In this document: piece after piece, positions 1 through 11,317 of the stretch
Layout: every line of letters begins with the position of its first letter
Numbering within the stretch: position 1 is the stretch's first letter
Origin: Meconema thalassinum
Lineage: Eukaryota; Arthropoda; Insecta; Orthoptera; Tettigoniidae
Length of the DNA: 64,000 nucleotides
Reading direction: 5' to 3'
Assembly: GCA_946902985.2 (NCBI GenBank)
Contig: OX336388.2
Coordinates: forward strand, 1,502,716,545-1,502,780,544
Notes under the pieces: generated by a model
What the model saw: only the letters and a program-made list of their open reading frames with translations
Databases searched by the model: none
What the model was told of the DNA's origin: nothing
Program-made: the position numbers and the translations under genes

Positions 1-560
1 AGAGAAACGGGCTGTTCGAAGAATGTAGAGGGTAGAGAGTGGAGGGGAGCTAATGCTTTAGGTGCGGTCCCTTTGTTGAGGGGTTGAGGCCCAGGTATAC
101 GAGAGGTCGGCCTAGGGTACCACAAACACACACACGCACACACACTAAACATAGGAACGGCCGTTTGGGTGCTAGAGACGATTGAAAGTCGAGGAATTCG
201 TTTTTGTTTTTTTCGCCAAAATGGAAAAAAAAACTCCAACTTCGAACGGAGATTACTCTCTCAAATTCTCATCAACATTTAAAGTTGGGGGGGGGGTCAT
301 TCGACGCAAAATTTTATGCTTAAAAAAAAGGTAAGAATACAATTTTCCGTACGGCCCATAGCTTTTATGTTATACGTGAAGAACTGAATAAAGTCTGAAA
401 ATTTTGCGGTTATTTGGCCGGCAAAAGTTATGCTCACTTCCTGCGATGGTGCAAACTCAGAGTATATGATTTCTACATGGAATGAAGGTATTAACACCAT
501 TTCCAGCTTGCCGGAAATTGATGTACACTCACCCCCCTTTTTTTCCCTAATTTTACTGGA
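1..560. other. Unassigned AT-rich sequence with a CA microsatellite
   Basis: No gene is recognisable. A short (CA)n run lies at about 121-146, and poly-G and poly-A/T runs lie near 280-340. The small open frames here have no motif and overlap on opposite strands. Confidence 0.5.
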
Positions 561-1080
561 CTACAAATATTTGCAAGAATCTTCTTCTACAAGTATTTCC
601 GAGCCTATGTTATATTGAAAATCTTGCCTTCGCACTTTCCCTATTTTTATTAGACTACATTTTCTTGTGTTTATTTTCATTTTATTTTCAATCGCCCACT
701 TATAGACCAGGTTCAGGTCATCTTGAAGTACTGCATTGTCTTGTGAGTCATGTATCTTTCGATATATTACGCAATCATCCGCAAACAATCGACAGTCACT
801 GCGAATCCCATTTGGTAAGTCATTTATAAACGCCAAAAATAACAATGTTCCGATTACGCTGCCCTGAGGGATACCCGACGTTACGGTAATTTCATCCGAG
901 AATCGGCCTTCAACTTTCACTTTCTGGGAACGACCCTTCAAAACTTCTTGGATCCATAAAATTACTCTTCTATCAATCTTCGTCGAAGCTAATTTATGGA
1001 GTAGCATGTCATGCGGCGCGACATCAAATGCCTTCGCAAAATCTATAACTACGGCGTCGACTGAAACTCCATCGTCTAAT
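561..1080 (-). pseudogene. CR1/Jockey-like LINE reverse transcriptase fragment
   Basis: This is the central part of a non-LTR retrotransposon reverse transcriptase, read on the minus strand. Upstream of the first methionine of the open frame the translation shows motif A (VVIDFAKAFD), ending at an in-frame stop near 1080. Then come the GIPQGSVIGTLLF motif, the FINDLP block and the catalytic box as LFADDCVIY. After these come a thumb-like segment (LQDDLNLVYKW) and MKINTRKC. Only about 170 codons remain of a protein normally near 900 aa, with no endonuclease and no 3' end, so it is a dead fragment. The spacing and the FINDL block fit the CR1/Jockey group better than RTE. Related sequence occurs in the split relic at 51290-51476 and 61619-61690. 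Confidence 0.85.
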
Positions 1081-1915
1081 TAAATAATTATGCTATTATT
1101 TACAAAAGTTGAATCTCTATAATTAACGTTCTAAAACAGAGTCATAGCTCTCTTTAAACAATACTCCTTCTCTCCCTGCTATATAGAACGTAATCTTCAA
1201 ATATACTTTCATTAAACATTTACTAATGTTTTTATACTGCACACACATAGTCATTATTAGTGTTATAGGCAAAATCAGTCCAATGCTTTCAATCATTTAA
1301 GTTCAAATGCGCGTAAATACTCAAATCCTTGTTAATAAAAATTAATAAAGGTATTAGCAATAACCTGTGGATAATTACTTTCTCCAATATTTTTCCGCTT
1401 ACTTGGTGTATTTCTCGAAATACACTGGAAGGCAGAGTTGGCATTTACCGCTCTTCATTCTTTTATATTAATTCATTTATTTAGATTTTCTTCCCGCAAA
1501 CACCAACAGCGAACTTTTATATGCTGTTTAACCCGTGCAGTTGTTCATGGTTGTTTTAAGTTTGTTCCAGAAGCGCATATTTTGTGGAACCAGCCGGGCA
1601 ACGCCTTGCAGCCGCCTTCTGAAGTCCTTCCATTGCCTCAAGTCCAGAAGACTTCCTCATCAACACACCAGGTTTCGTCATCATCGCCAACCAACAACTC
1701 CGTGAAGATACCGCTCCAAAAAGAATTGTATTTCCTGTATAAGAGTTTCCTTTTTCTGTGTTGTGTGTTCTGTATAAACTCTGTTGTTTTCTCTCCCTAC
1801 CCGCTCGCTTCCCCTACTCTTCGCCCGTCTACCTCTGACGTGTGCGATGTCTCTCCCCCTCTCCGCACGTTGCTTCGCTCGTTCACTCATCTACTTGTGG
1901 TCATGCCGGCAAGGC
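1081..1915. other. Unassigned sequence beside the gag remnant
   Basis: AT-rich to about 1430, then a CT-rich stretch. A 172-codon open frame on the plus strand (1438-1956) has no recognisable domain and overlaps gag tail sequence on the minus strand. The region may include the rest of the LTR element downstream of gag, but I see no LTR. Confidence 0.4.
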
Positions 1916-2635
1916 TCAGGAGGTCTCGTCCTCTTCATCTCTCACTTCTGTATTAATGCCTTTGTACTCTTGCCTTTGGTTCTTCGCAACAACGTTCGGC
2001 ATCGGGCTCGTGTAATCGAGTTTTCTGAGCAGTTCGTCCATGCTCGCTAGATCGTTGATTCCTGAGAGATAATTAGACGTCTGACTTCAACAGGGAGCAT
2101 CCTGGCTATCACGTCTATCAACTGAGCTGTAGATAACGGGGGTTGAAGAAATCTCAGTCTGGCGAGCTGACTCGTGAAGAAGTCTGCGTAGCGTGTAGGA
2201 AGAGTTCCTGAATACTTTCGTGAGTATACTTCTGTGCGTAGGGAATTTTGAGCTTCAATAGACCAGAAACGCTTTATCAGTGCTTCTGCGAATTCATCGA
2301 AGTTCATGAAGGTATATCCAGGGCGAAAACCATTCAAGGGGCCCATCTGACAGATAGCGCTCTACGATCTTCATTTCTCTCTCCCTTGGAATATGCGCTT
2401 CGATAAAGTAATCTTTGAGATTTCTGATGTACTCTATCGGTGTGAAACTATCTAGGTTGCTGAACTTACGCGGTTTGTCTTCGAAGTTTCTTATGACCGT
2501 CACGTTTCTCGGATATGAATCCTGAAGGTTTGGTCGAAAATCTCTATTGTAAATTTCGGGCTCTTTACTCCTCTCCTCTAAACCTTCCGTAAACCTGAAT
2601 AATCTTTCTTCCGGCCTGATTTCCCTTTCTTCCAC
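1916..2635 (-). pseudogene. LTR-retrotransposon gag core, frameshifted
   Basis: The minus strand encodes a retrotransposon gag. The first block (2635 to about 2320) contains the YIRNLKDYFIEA and VERYLSDGPLEWF segments. The second block (2346 to 2047), in another frame, carries FDEFAEALIKRFW, the RTEVYSRKYSG stretch and a LIDVIARMLP helix typical of the gag capsid core. The duplicated WF/GF-RPGYTF overlap places one indel at about 2320-2340. After a stop at 2047 a further 42-codon frame (2041-1916) may be a gag tail. No CCHC zinc knuckle, protease or pol follows. It lies in the same frame as the coiled-coil ORF upstream (2720-4027), separated by one TAG, so both are probably parts of one gag protein. 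Confidence 0.75.
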
Positions 2636-2719
2636 TTCTAGGCCACTTCTTCTAGCCTGATTCCTCGAATCTTCGAAATCTATCTTCTCCCTTTCCTTTT
2701 CTTCTATATCAGAGATAAT

Positions 2720-4027
2720 CTACTTCAGCTGTTGGCCTACTTCGGTCTTTAAATCTTCCTTATAAGTCTCAAGCTTGGCAACATCTCCTAGATTAAGGCT
2801 TTGTAATTTCTTGGTTACGTATTCTTCTAGTTCATTAGTTTTGTCCTCACTCATTGCATTAACGTTAGTGACAACCTTGTTTAATCGTTCCTCTATCGTT
2901 TTAGTCTTACTCTCTAACGATTCTTTCAAAGCTTGCACATCCTGACTAGATTGAGTTCTATCTTCTACTTGCTTTTCAGTGAGCGTATCAATCCTTTTAC
3001 CTAAACCCTTTCTTACTTCAATAACCTCTCGATTAATTTCTACTTGAGTACTGGCTAATTTCTTTTCTATGTCATCTTGGATTTGCTTAACATGTTCCCC
3101 ACTATATTTGTTCCACTCGTCTTTCCAGACAACTACATTATATTTTAACATTTCAGCTATGTCTTCCTCAATATCTGCCTTAAGAATTTTATTATGGTCA
3201 ATAACCTGCGTTCGTAAAGTTTCTACATTATCTTTTAATTCGGCCAGAGAAGCTGTGGTTTTTAACGCATCGTTAACGAAACGTGTCGTTAAAGCAGTTA
3301 TATTCTGAGTACACAATGTTTTAGAAGCTTTGACCTCTTGTCTAATTTTGATAATGTCCTCTTGGACTTTTGTTACATCTACAAATACCGTATTGACTTC
3401 TGTTTGTATTTTACCTATGTCAGACTGTACATCAGTGACATCTGACTCCATATTGTTTATGTCAACCTGAACATTAGTGACATCGGCTTGGACTGTATCT
3501 ACTTTACTTTGGACTGTGGATACATCTACTTGGACTGTATCTACTTTACTTTGAACATGGGATACATCTGACCTAACATTACTAATATCGGACTGTACTA
3601 TGTCTACTTTGGATTGCACTGTATCGACTTTACTTTGGACAGTACCGACCTCTGTCCGTACACCACTTACATCATCCTGAATCTGCTTTGAGCTGGTCTG
3701 TAAACGCGTGACATTTACAACCATTTTAGAGGCACTAGTTTGTAAACCCTCTAAAGAAGTCTGAACTTCTTGAATTTCAGTTTTGAAACTCTCTTTGACA
3801 CTTTCTGCGACTTTATCTGCAATAGAATCAACAACTTTAACAATCACTGTGTCAAGGTCATCCTTTCGTTCACGCTTCAGTTGTTCTAGGTCCTGCTTCG
3901 CTTCCTGAAATGTACCTTCAACAGTATTCAAATTCGTCTTCATACTTTCTTGCAGTTGCTCCTTCAAATTCTGCTGCAGCTTCATCTGCATCTCTTCCAA
4001 CATTCTCTTTACATCCTCGGTTGCCAT
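2720..4027 (-). CDS. Coiled-coil N-terminal part of an LTR-retrotransposon gag (435 codons)
   Basis: An open frame of 435 codons on the minus strand, starting with MATEDVKRMLEEMQ. Nearly all of it is predicted coiled coil: charged heptads at residues 1-90, then from about residue 119 to 230 an almost perfect seven-residue repeat of the type VQSKVDT, then further helices to the end. No catalytic motif, signal peptide or membrane segment is visible. It ends at TAG 2720-2722. The same frame stays open after that stop and runs into the gag core at 2635. I therefore read it as the N-terminal assembly region of the same gag, with the TAG either a mutation or a leaky stop. A structural host protein is possible but less likely given its position. 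No splice pattern or promoter is visible. Confidence 0.6.
   Translation of the reverse strand: MATEDVKRMLEEMQMKLQQNLKEQLQESMKTNLNTVEGTFQEAKQDLEQLKRERKDDLDTVIVKVVDSIADKVAESVKESFKTEIQEVQTSLEGLQTSASKMVVNVTRLQTSSKQIQDDVSGVRTEVGTVQSKVDTVQSKVDIVQSDISNVRSDVSHVQSKVDTVQVDVSTVQSKVDTVQADVTNVQVDINNMESDVTDVQSDIGKIQTEVNTVFVDVTKVQEDIIKIRQEVKASKTLCTQNITALTTRFVNDALKTTASLAELKDNVETLRTQVIDHNKILKADIEEDIAEMLKYNVVVWKDEWNKYSGEHVKQIQDDIEKKLASTQVEINREVIEVRKGLGKRIDTLTEKQVEDRTQSSQDVQALKESLESKTKTIEERLNKVVTNVNAMSEDKTNELEEYVTKKLQSLNLGDVAKLETYKEDLKTEVGQQLK
3337..3675 (-). repeat. 21-bp in-frame minisatellite encoding heptads
   Basis: About 16 copies of a diverged 21-bp unit inside the coiled-coil ORF. Each unit encodes one heptad close to VQSKVDT or VQSDVSN. 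The exact seven-residue period means copy number can change without breaking the frame or the coiled-coil register. Confidence 0.7.
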
Positions 4028-5145
4028 TGCAATAACCCTTTATATAATGCTATAGAGACACATTCGACAACAGAGCAAAATAACAACATCTGAACAACGT
4101 CTTCCTCCATATAAATTTTTGAGCACCTTAATGACTAAAAGTAACTTAAAATTACCTTGGCATTAACATATAGTACACCCTATGTTAAATAAACTTACTC
4201 ATAATGTTCGTTCTCCTGTGACTCACATTAAATATACTACCACAAAGAAAATTCTACCATTACAATCATTAAAACAGGTTAGCTTTATTTTTAACATGAC
4301 CTTAACAATCGCCATGTACCGGTGAAATAAAATACATATTCAAATCGTAGGTCATTTTTCGAAACTGTCTACCTACTACACCTCTCTCAGGTTTCTAAGA
4401 TCTGATTTTTATCTGAGTGTAACCTTCCTAATCTCAATTTAAAATAAGCCTATATAATTAAACTCACATCCATCTGAAATTGGACAAGACATCCCACAAA
4501 TCTGGTAATTATTTCTTTCACTAGAAATGTTCAAACCAACTTCCTTTAGAGGCACTACAAAGCTAATTTCGAAGCCCCAAAGTTCTAAGGGCGCCATTCC
4601 AACTGTATCCGAAAATCCTGAAAGTAGCCTGTTGGAATATCCATTGCCCCAGCCGGATTGCCTATTTCTAACAGCACCGGCCTATTACCACATTAGAAAT
4701 CGCTCCCAACATGGCCTTTAGGGATTTACATACAGCAGTTACTAGAATATTGTAGATCAACAACAAACTACACGGGGCACGCCTACCTTTACTTACCTTC
4801 TAGGGGACTGGGAATTCAGCTTCGCCTACAATACATCCACAATACTCTACTCATTATATTTGAAATGAATCACACGCCAACACCGACAGATTACGAACTG
4901 AATAAATTTATTAACAATGGTAAACTAACCTAAATAAACAAAATAACAATGAACTAATCTAATAACAAAAGAAAAATAAAACCATACAATCATACACATT
5001 TCCTTTCTACTACACATCTTATTACAATGCCGTGTAAAAATATCGGCGTGAAAGCCTTGGTTTGTATAGGCCTACACTACGTAAATAAAACGTTTAAGGA
5101 AGGCTCTTACATTCATGGCATTCCTGAGAACGGGTTACCTTCACT
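4028..5145. other. Unassigned flank upstream of the gag ORF
   Basis: This would hold the 5' leader, primer-binding site and 5' LTR of the minus-strand gag element, but I cannot identify a primer-binding site or a matching LTR. AT-rich, with no coding signal. Confidence 0.4.
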
Positions 5146-5998
5146 TAGAGATGGGCAGCAGTCGACTGAAAACAGTCGAATTAGTCGATAGTTAAAACAA
5201 TCGACTTATTCGACTGCTTTTAAAAAACAGTCGAATGAATTCAACGACTACTCACCGTATCATAAACAAGTCGTTTGCAAACGACTGATCCCAAAGCTAT
5301 CGTTGGAAATCATTCGAATGAAACAAGTCGATGGCAAACGACTACTTCCAAGCGAATGAATTCATTCGAATAAAAGTAGTCGTTGTAAACGACTGATCCC
5401 AAAGCAATCGTTGGGAATCATTCGAATGAAACAAGTCGTTGGCAAACGACTACTTCCAAGCGAATGGAATCATTCGAATAAAAGTAGTCGTTGTAAACGA
5501 CTGATCCCAAAGCAATCGTTGGAAATCATTCGAATGAAACAAGTCGTTGGCAAACGACTAATTCCAAGCGAATGGAATCATTCGAATTTAAGTAGTCGTT
5601 CTAATCAAATGACTTCTTCAGGATAAATTCATGCTACAATTCATTGTTCTGTATGTTTATTGTAGAGCTTTAATTAATAAGTTAAGTATACCTGTAAAGG
5701 CCTATAGTTTTATACAGTTCGTTGATTCTTTCAATGAAATAGCCTAAATCCAATTGTCCAAGTTATTGGACAATGCAATATTGTCATTCAATATTTAGGT
5801 TATGTTTGAACTCCAGATACCGGTTTTGTGGCACATCATCCCAGGCAAGCCAGTAAATACCTTTGCCTCCCAGTCAGATGGATCATTTAGCCGTAATTTA
5901 GAATTAGAGTAAGGTTGTAGTATGCGTGGTCAGATTTAGACAATAGCCTACTCCATTAAGGGGTCATGGCTACGCCTTCTATGTTTGTTTAATGAATT
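5146..5998 (+). mobile_element. One end of a hAT-like element (terminus TAGAGATGGGCAGC)
   Basis: Starts with the hAT-type terminus TAGAGATGGGCAGC, followed by a subterminal region dense in AGTCGTTTGCAAACGACT-type palindromes and three 108-bp repeats. To about 5998 it matches 55187 back to about 54330 in reverse orientation, including the stretch after the repeats. Homology then stops at TTTAATGAAT, and no opposite terminus was found. It is therefore a truncated second copy of the family at 51805-55187. The 8 bp before it (CCTTCACT) do not match the flank of that other copy. Confidence 0.75.
5286..5609 (+). repeat. Three 108-bp subterminal tandem repeats
   Basis: Each unit starts at GATCCCAAAG and contains ATCATTCGAATGAA, a palindrome-like AAGTCGTTGGCAAACGACT and GAATCATTCGAAT. 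The 108-bp period (36 codons) creates a spurious open frame. Subterminal repeats of this kind are typical hAT transposase-binding regions; that role is inferred. Confidence 0.8.
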
Positions 5999-7160
5999 GG
6001 CAACTCAAACTAACACTTGGGGCGCTGCGGTCGGTCTGGATAAGTAGGGTAAAAATACTCAATAACACGCGTTTGATATGGAACACTTTTTATTTTTCGG
6101 TTATAATCAGTAAATGTGGACCCTAAAATAATGACAGTGTTATTTTTGATTGTATATATGTATAACTGTGCGATACACGTGATCTAATTTGTGTGTTCCA
6201 CTGGATTTTATGTGTCAATTGCATATTATCATGCATCGGTTGTCTGCTGGTATTTGTTTTTGAGCAGTTCGAGTCATGGCGCTATTACGTTTGAAAGCTA
6301 TATTTGAGTTTGCTCACTGTACCATAGACTCGAGAAATTATTTGCTGCTTGGTAGGGCGAAGGGATGAGTTTAATTTACTTAGTTGAACTCAAATCTCAA
6401 TAATATAAGAGATATACTAATTTCAATGTTCCTCACAATTTCACATAAAATGGAAGTGCGGTAATCTCCTACGTTCTACCTAGCTATCCTCTCGTGTCCA
6501 CAAGTCGACAGTCGTCGCACTCGGACAAAGCCTTGGGATCTCCGTTAACCCAGTAAAACCACTTCCTCTCTCTTCAAAGACTGCTGGAATAAGAACCTCG
6601 ATCCTTGGATCTCCCTATCCAAGTCGAAATTTTGGCGGCCATATCAATCTCCCACCATAATTTTAGCGCGTAAATTACTAATGCTTATTACTGCGTAGAT
6701 TAACCGATCTGTGGTTTTTAAAGTATCAGACATAATTTCTTTTAATATTTACTTCATTACCAAATAAGAAAATCTTCTTCTAAGGGCCTAAATGCATAAT
6801 TTCACCCAATTATGTAGTTGAAGTTGATCCCGTCTTCAATAAAACCTCTTCTCATTGGCTCTGGACTGGGATCCAATAGCATAATTTATAACAATATTTA
6901 TAATGTTAATTTCCAAACTCGCTGTTGCTATGCCAATTTTAGCCTTCTAGAAGCGTCTATTGTGCAATATATCACGTGATCGGGCTCTCCCACGGCCTCG
7001 AGCTTGTAACACTACCCTCCTGTGTCACACTTCCAGAATCTATGTTTGCTGGTTAAATTTTATCATGGGGACGGAAAATACTCTCATTTTGTCCCAGAAT
7101 AATTCAATTTCCGGGGGAAGTACCATGCTGGCATTTGCCTAGATTAGATGTGGGAAACAA
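5999..7160. other. Unassigned non-coding sequence
   Basis: Mixed AT-rich sequence without an open frame of note, a terminal repeat or a tRNA-like head. It follows the point where homology with the 54.3-55.2 kb hAT copy ends. Confidence 0.4.
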
Positions 7161-7164
7161 CGGA

Positions 7165-7352
7165 AAACCAATTCTAGGAGGGCTAGGGTGAAAAACGAAC
7201 TCGCCTCCTTTCAGTTCTGCCTCACGAGGCTGAGCGAATTATGTTCCAACCCTCAGACCAGAATTATTTTTATTAGCAGAGCCAGGAATCGAACCCGAAT
7301 CTCAGGGGTGACATCCAAAAATGATAACCACTGCGCGACGAGGGGGTCAATA
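7165..7352 (-). repeat. tRNA-derived SINE, minus strand
   Basis: In reverse orientation a tRNA-like head with a B-box (GGTTCGATTCC) precedes a tail containing CTCAGCCTCGTGAGGCAG, a body segment also present in the SINE at 8565-8882. Box A is weak (GCGCAGTGGTT). No target duplication was established. Confidence 0.6.
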
Positions 7353-7746
7353 TCAATGCACGGGGGCAGAAATATATACAGTAGATTAACATAAATTCAG
7401 GGGAATAAAGGATATAGCTGCGCATCTGAACAAATTAACATAGGGTATTTAATAAGCCAAATTACTTAATTATTTCATGTATTTCGTTCAAATCCCGTAC
7501 TGAGTATGTTTTTGTTTTAATAATGATGCCACCTTATAAATGAATGCAAAGAAAACAAAAAACAATGAATCATTATTAAATAGTGTTCGAACTGGCAGAC
7601 AGAAATAAATAGGGACATTGATTGTACTCCCGGGTCACCCATGGTACGTAGCCTGGCTACATCCTTATTAATTTCTAGCCTGGGAAATGAACACCTGTTT
7701 AAATTACTTGTTATTGTGCTTTATATAAATCATCGACAGAGTTCTG

Positions 7747-7860
7747 TATGACGCGTGGTAGAGTGGATAGCACTGTTGGCTACCACCAGAAGGCCCGGGT
7801 TCGATTTCCCAGCTCTGCGAATAAATTTCAATCTGGCGAAACAAGCAATTAAATAAAATA
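7747..7860 (+). repeat. tRNA-derived SINE head, plus strand
   Basis: Box A-like TGGTAGAGTGGATA and B-box GGTTCGATTTCC at normal spacing, followed by an unrelated short body. No convincing acceptor stem, so this is a SINE rather than a tRNA gene. Confidence 0.55.
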
Positions 7861-7865
7861 ACTGC

Positions 7866-7990
7866 TTGCCACGGTGGGTGAGTGGTCAACGTGTCGGTCT
7901 ACTAACCCCAAGCTTGCAGGTTCGCTCCTGGCCGTGGTAATTGATTTTTGAAAGGCGGCAAAAATTACGACACCATGTCATACGATGTAG
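7866..7990 (+). repeat. tRNA-like SINE with GCCACGG...CCGTGG stem
   Basis: About 72 bases from 7868 can pair an acceptor-like GCCACGG with CCGTGG and show a T-arm (CAGGTTCGCTCCTG). The anticodon arm does not fold well, and a SINE-like body follows. Most likely a tRNA-derived SINE; a degenerate tRNA gene is the alternative. Confidence 0.5.
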
Positions 7991-8233
7991 GCATGTCAAT
8001 GAACCCATTTGAATTCCGTAGGCCGTGTTCATAATGGCAAAATTAATCTCGGGATTTACCGCCAACACAATGTTCCTCATTTCTCTACTAGAAAGCCCTA
8101 TAGTGTTCAAGGAGCTTAGATATCTAACCTCCTTGACTTTTATAGTGCTTCAAGGAACAATGAAATTTGACATGCAAGCTACCCTTTGGGTGTCAAATAA
8201 CAACGCTTGCAACCGGCACCCGAGGCCATACGA

Positions 8234-8300
8234 TATTATTATTATTATTAATAATAATATTATTATTATTATTAATAATAATAATAATAATAATAATAAA
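8234..8300. repeat. ATT/AAT microsatellite
   Basis: A run of ATT units switching to AAT units, which makes it locally self-complementary. Open frames of poly-I or poly-N across it are artefacts. Confidence 0.95.
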
Positions 8301-8564
8301 ATAACTGCAACGGAGTTCTTTGGTAGAATGTTTAGCTCTCGACAGTACAATAGCTAAGAAGTAAGAAATTAATCAATCCAGGTCGATAATAATAATAAAT
8401 AATAGTAAATGGGGCTAGCTTAACGTATTTTCTTGTAAAATCTATTGACCGCTCCTTCATGCGGTGACGTTGTTCACAATAGTAATACAGTATTACTACC
8501 GCCACAACCCTGAAGTCCTGAGAGGGAAAATTAACGAACTCATTACTACTAATTCTTCACTTAC

Positions 8565-8882
8565 AACAACAAAAAGTCAACCCCTGGCACTATACAGCCC
8601 ATGACGGGCTAAGGCCGACCAAGCGACCGCTGCCCAGCCATTTGGCCTGCAGATATTGGGGTGACGCGTGATCAGCGCGTCGGGTCCCCTCGGCCGTTAA
8701 TCTTGGTATTCGTGATCGGGGCGCTGTCTCACTGCCAGACAGCTACTCAATTGTCCTCACGAGGCTGAGTGCACCCCGTTCCAAACCTCATGTCAGTTTT
8801 AAAATCCCTGATGGAGCCGGGGTCGAACCCGGGGCCTCCGAGTGAGAGGCAGGCGCGCTACCCCAACACCACGGGGCCGGCT
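8565..8882 (-). repeat. Full tRNA-derived SINE, minus strand
   Basis: Read on the minus strand it starts AGCCGGCCCCGTGGTGT, has box A (GGGTAGCGCGCC) and B-box (GGGTTCGACCCC), then a long body. Flanks TTCTTCACTTAC (8553-8564) and TTCTTCAGTTAC (8883-8894) form a 12-bp target duplication with one mismatch. Confidence 0.85.
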
Positions 8883-9163
8883 TTCTTCAGTTACGCAGGA
8901 TGGAATTCTAAAACCCATGTTGCTTCACCGTTGTAACGACGAAATAGTCCTCGTTTAAAATGTTGCATTATCTATACTAATATATAAAAATGAGATGGTG
9001 TGTGTCTGTGTGTCCTGTGTATTACTCAATCACACAAGATGATGATGATTGTTGTTTTAAGGGGCCTAACACCTAGGTTATCGGCCTCCCAAGAACCACT
9101 GGTCTGATTTACATGAAAATTTACATGGAAGTAGCTGATTTACCTGGTTAACATATAGGCTAC

Positions 9164-9380
9164 TGATACGGTTGTGAGTTTGTTTCGTCGCCTCGCCGCG
9201 TGAGCCACCGCCGCCCCCGGGCTATGCTCTGCCTCTGTGTATTACCTGCGCCTTAGGCAACATGGCTACTATGACAAAAGGGATGGTCCAGAATATTCGT
9301 GACCCAGCCAGTGATGGAAATCTCGAGAAGCCGTGTATCCTGGACGGGTCAAGAAGCATTCATTGAGTCACCAGCCTGCC
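9164..9380 (+). repeat. Truncated 5' LTR
   Basis: Matches the first ~215 bp of the 3' LTR (GGTTGTGAGTTTGTTTCGTC onward) with scattered substitutions, and begins TGATACGG instead of TGTTACGG. Homology stops after CCAGCCTGC, where pol begins. Confidence 0.9.
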
Positions 9381-9384
9381 GACA

Positions 9385-11281
9385 TCACCAAACCACTGCA
9401 TTGACTGACTGAGAAGGACCAACTCTTCACGTTGACGGCAGAATGCCACAGTGCCTTCGAACAACTCAAGCAGGCTCTGTGCACCGCACCTATTCTGGCC
9501 TACCCCAGACCTGGAGCAAGGTTCATCGTCGATACCGATGCCAGCGACTTTGGTATAGGGGGAATCCTGTCGCAAGTAGTGGACGGCGAGGAGAGAGTAG
9601 TGGCCTACTTCAGCAAAGCCTTGTCAAAGCCAGAGAGAAACTACTCCATCACCAGGAAGGAGCTGCTCGCCAACGTGAAGACCATTGAACACTTCCACAA
9701 GTACCTGTACGGGCAAGAATTTTTCATCAGGACCGACCATGCATCCCTGCGGTGGCTCCTGAACTTCAAGCAGCCCGAGGGTTAACTCGCGCGGTGGTTA
9801 GAGAGGCTTCAACAGTACAACTTTGAGATCCAGCACAGGAAAGGCCGACTGCATAATAACGCCGATGCCCTGTCACGAAGGCCGTGCCCCGAAGACTGCA
9901 CCTTCTGCGCCAGAAGGGAGGAGAACACCGGGATACAGTGCCGAAGGATTACCGTGGAACTTCAAGGGAGCTGGAGCCGCGAATCTTTCACGCGGGCGCA
10001 AGCAGAAGATGATGACCTGGGACTGATAGCCAAATGGAAGAGGGCCTGTGTTTCCAGACCAGGGTGGAACATTGTGAGTGACTGCAGCCCAAAGTTTAAG
10101 TCCTACTGGGCGGAGTGGGACTCGCTGATTGTAAGGGATGGCCTCATCTGCCGTACCTGGGAGAGCACCGACGGGAAGACTCTCGGGAACAAGTCGTCGT
10201 ACCAAAGGCTATGACGGAGGAAGTCCTGAAGGAAGTCCATGGAGGATCATCTGGTGGACACCTAGGGATAAAGAAGACCCTGGAGAAGCTGAGAGAACGG
10301 TTTTACTGGAACGGATGCCGATCAGACGTGGAGAACCACTGCGCGAGGTGCCACGAATGCGCAACCAGCAAGGGACCTGGACGAAGACGACGGGGTCCAC
10401 TGAAGACCTACAACGTGGGCGGCCCCATGGAGAGAGTGGCCATCGATGTTGCTGGGCCATTCCCGTTGAGCGAGGCAGGGAACCGCTACATATTGGTCGT
10501 CAGCGACTACTTCACCAAATGGCCAGAGGCGTATGCGCTCCCTAACCAAGAAGCCGCGACCATTGCAGAGACCCTGGTGAAGGAATTCGTCAGCCGGTAC
10601 GGAGTACCCCTGGAGCTGCATTCCGAACAAGGGAGGAAATTCGAGTCGCAGGTGTTCCAGAACCTATGCCAGCTGCTGGGAATCCCGAAGAAAAGGACGA
10701 CGCCGCTACACCCTCAGTCCGACGGGATGGTAGAGCGATTCAATCGCACCATCGAGAACCATCTCCGAATAGTCGTCAGTGAGCACCAGGGGGATTGGGA
10801 CAAACATCTTCCTCTATTTCTCCTGGCCTACCGCGCCACCGTGCATGAAGCCACCGGGTGCACACCAGCCCGGGCCATGTTTGGGAGGGAACTCCGTCTA
10901 CCTGTCGATCTTGCCTTCGGCCGACCTGGGAATGATCCGGTCCCGGTAAGCCAGTATTGTCAAGAACTGGTCGACCAACTGGAGAAAGTGCATGCGTTCG
11001 CGAGGAGGAGACTGCGGATCGAGACCGACCGAATGAAGACCCGATACGACCATCAGACGGTTGCCGGCGGATTCCACGAGGACGACCTGGTCTGGCTCTT
11101 CAACCCATTACGGAAGAAAGGCCTGTCACCTAAACTGCAGAAGTCCTGGGAGGGCCCGTACCGAGTCGTGAAATGGATCAACGATGTCGTCTACAGGGTC
11201 CAGCGGAGCCCGAGGGCGAAGATGAAGATCGTGCATCGAGATCGCCTGGCAGCCTACGGAGGGACACAGACGGACCAATGA
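9385..11281 (+). pseudogene. Ty3/Gypsy pol remnant: RNase H and integrase
   Basis: The first part ends RT and encodes RNase H (DTDASDFGIGG, the TRKELL block, RTDHASLRWLL). A TAA at 9783-9785 interrupts it. The same frame continues through NADALSRRP and the linker to 10214. A frameshift at about 10185 leads to the integrase frame. Integrase shows the HHCC finger (KEVHGG, GGHLG, CARCHEC), the first catalytic Asp (AIDVAGPF), the catalytic Glu in SDGMVERFN, and a GPY-type C-terminal module (WEGPYRVVKW). The second catalytic Asp is replaced: the usual HSDQG block reads HSEQG. With the stop, frameshift and missing front half, this pol is dead. The rest of the 3' end of pol up to the polypurine tract looks complete. 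Confidence 0.92.
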
Positions 11282-11302
11282 TTGATCGGGACGATCAGCC
11301 TT

Positions 11303-11317
11303 TTAGGAAGGGGGTGG
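11303..11317 (+). other. Polypurine tract before the 3' LTR
   Basis: AGGAAGGGGGTGG sits directly upstream of the TGTTACGG start of the 3' LTR, the usual place for the plus-strand primer. Confidence 0.75.

Noticed and set aside
1438..1956. 172-codon open frame on the plus strand
   Set aside because: No domain or composition of a real protein; its 3' part is antisense to the gag tail region.
5411..5626. 71-codon open frame with repeating protein sequence
   Set aside because: It is produced by the 108-bp (36-codon) subterminal repeats of a hAT-like element. The same frame recurs at 54707-55030 in another copy.
7868..7940. Functional tRNA gene
   Set aside because: Acceptor and T arms pair, but the anticodon arm does not, and a SINE-like body follows.
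8150..8357. Open frames rich in Ile/Leu or Asn across the ATT repeat
   Set aside because: Artefacts of the microsatellite.
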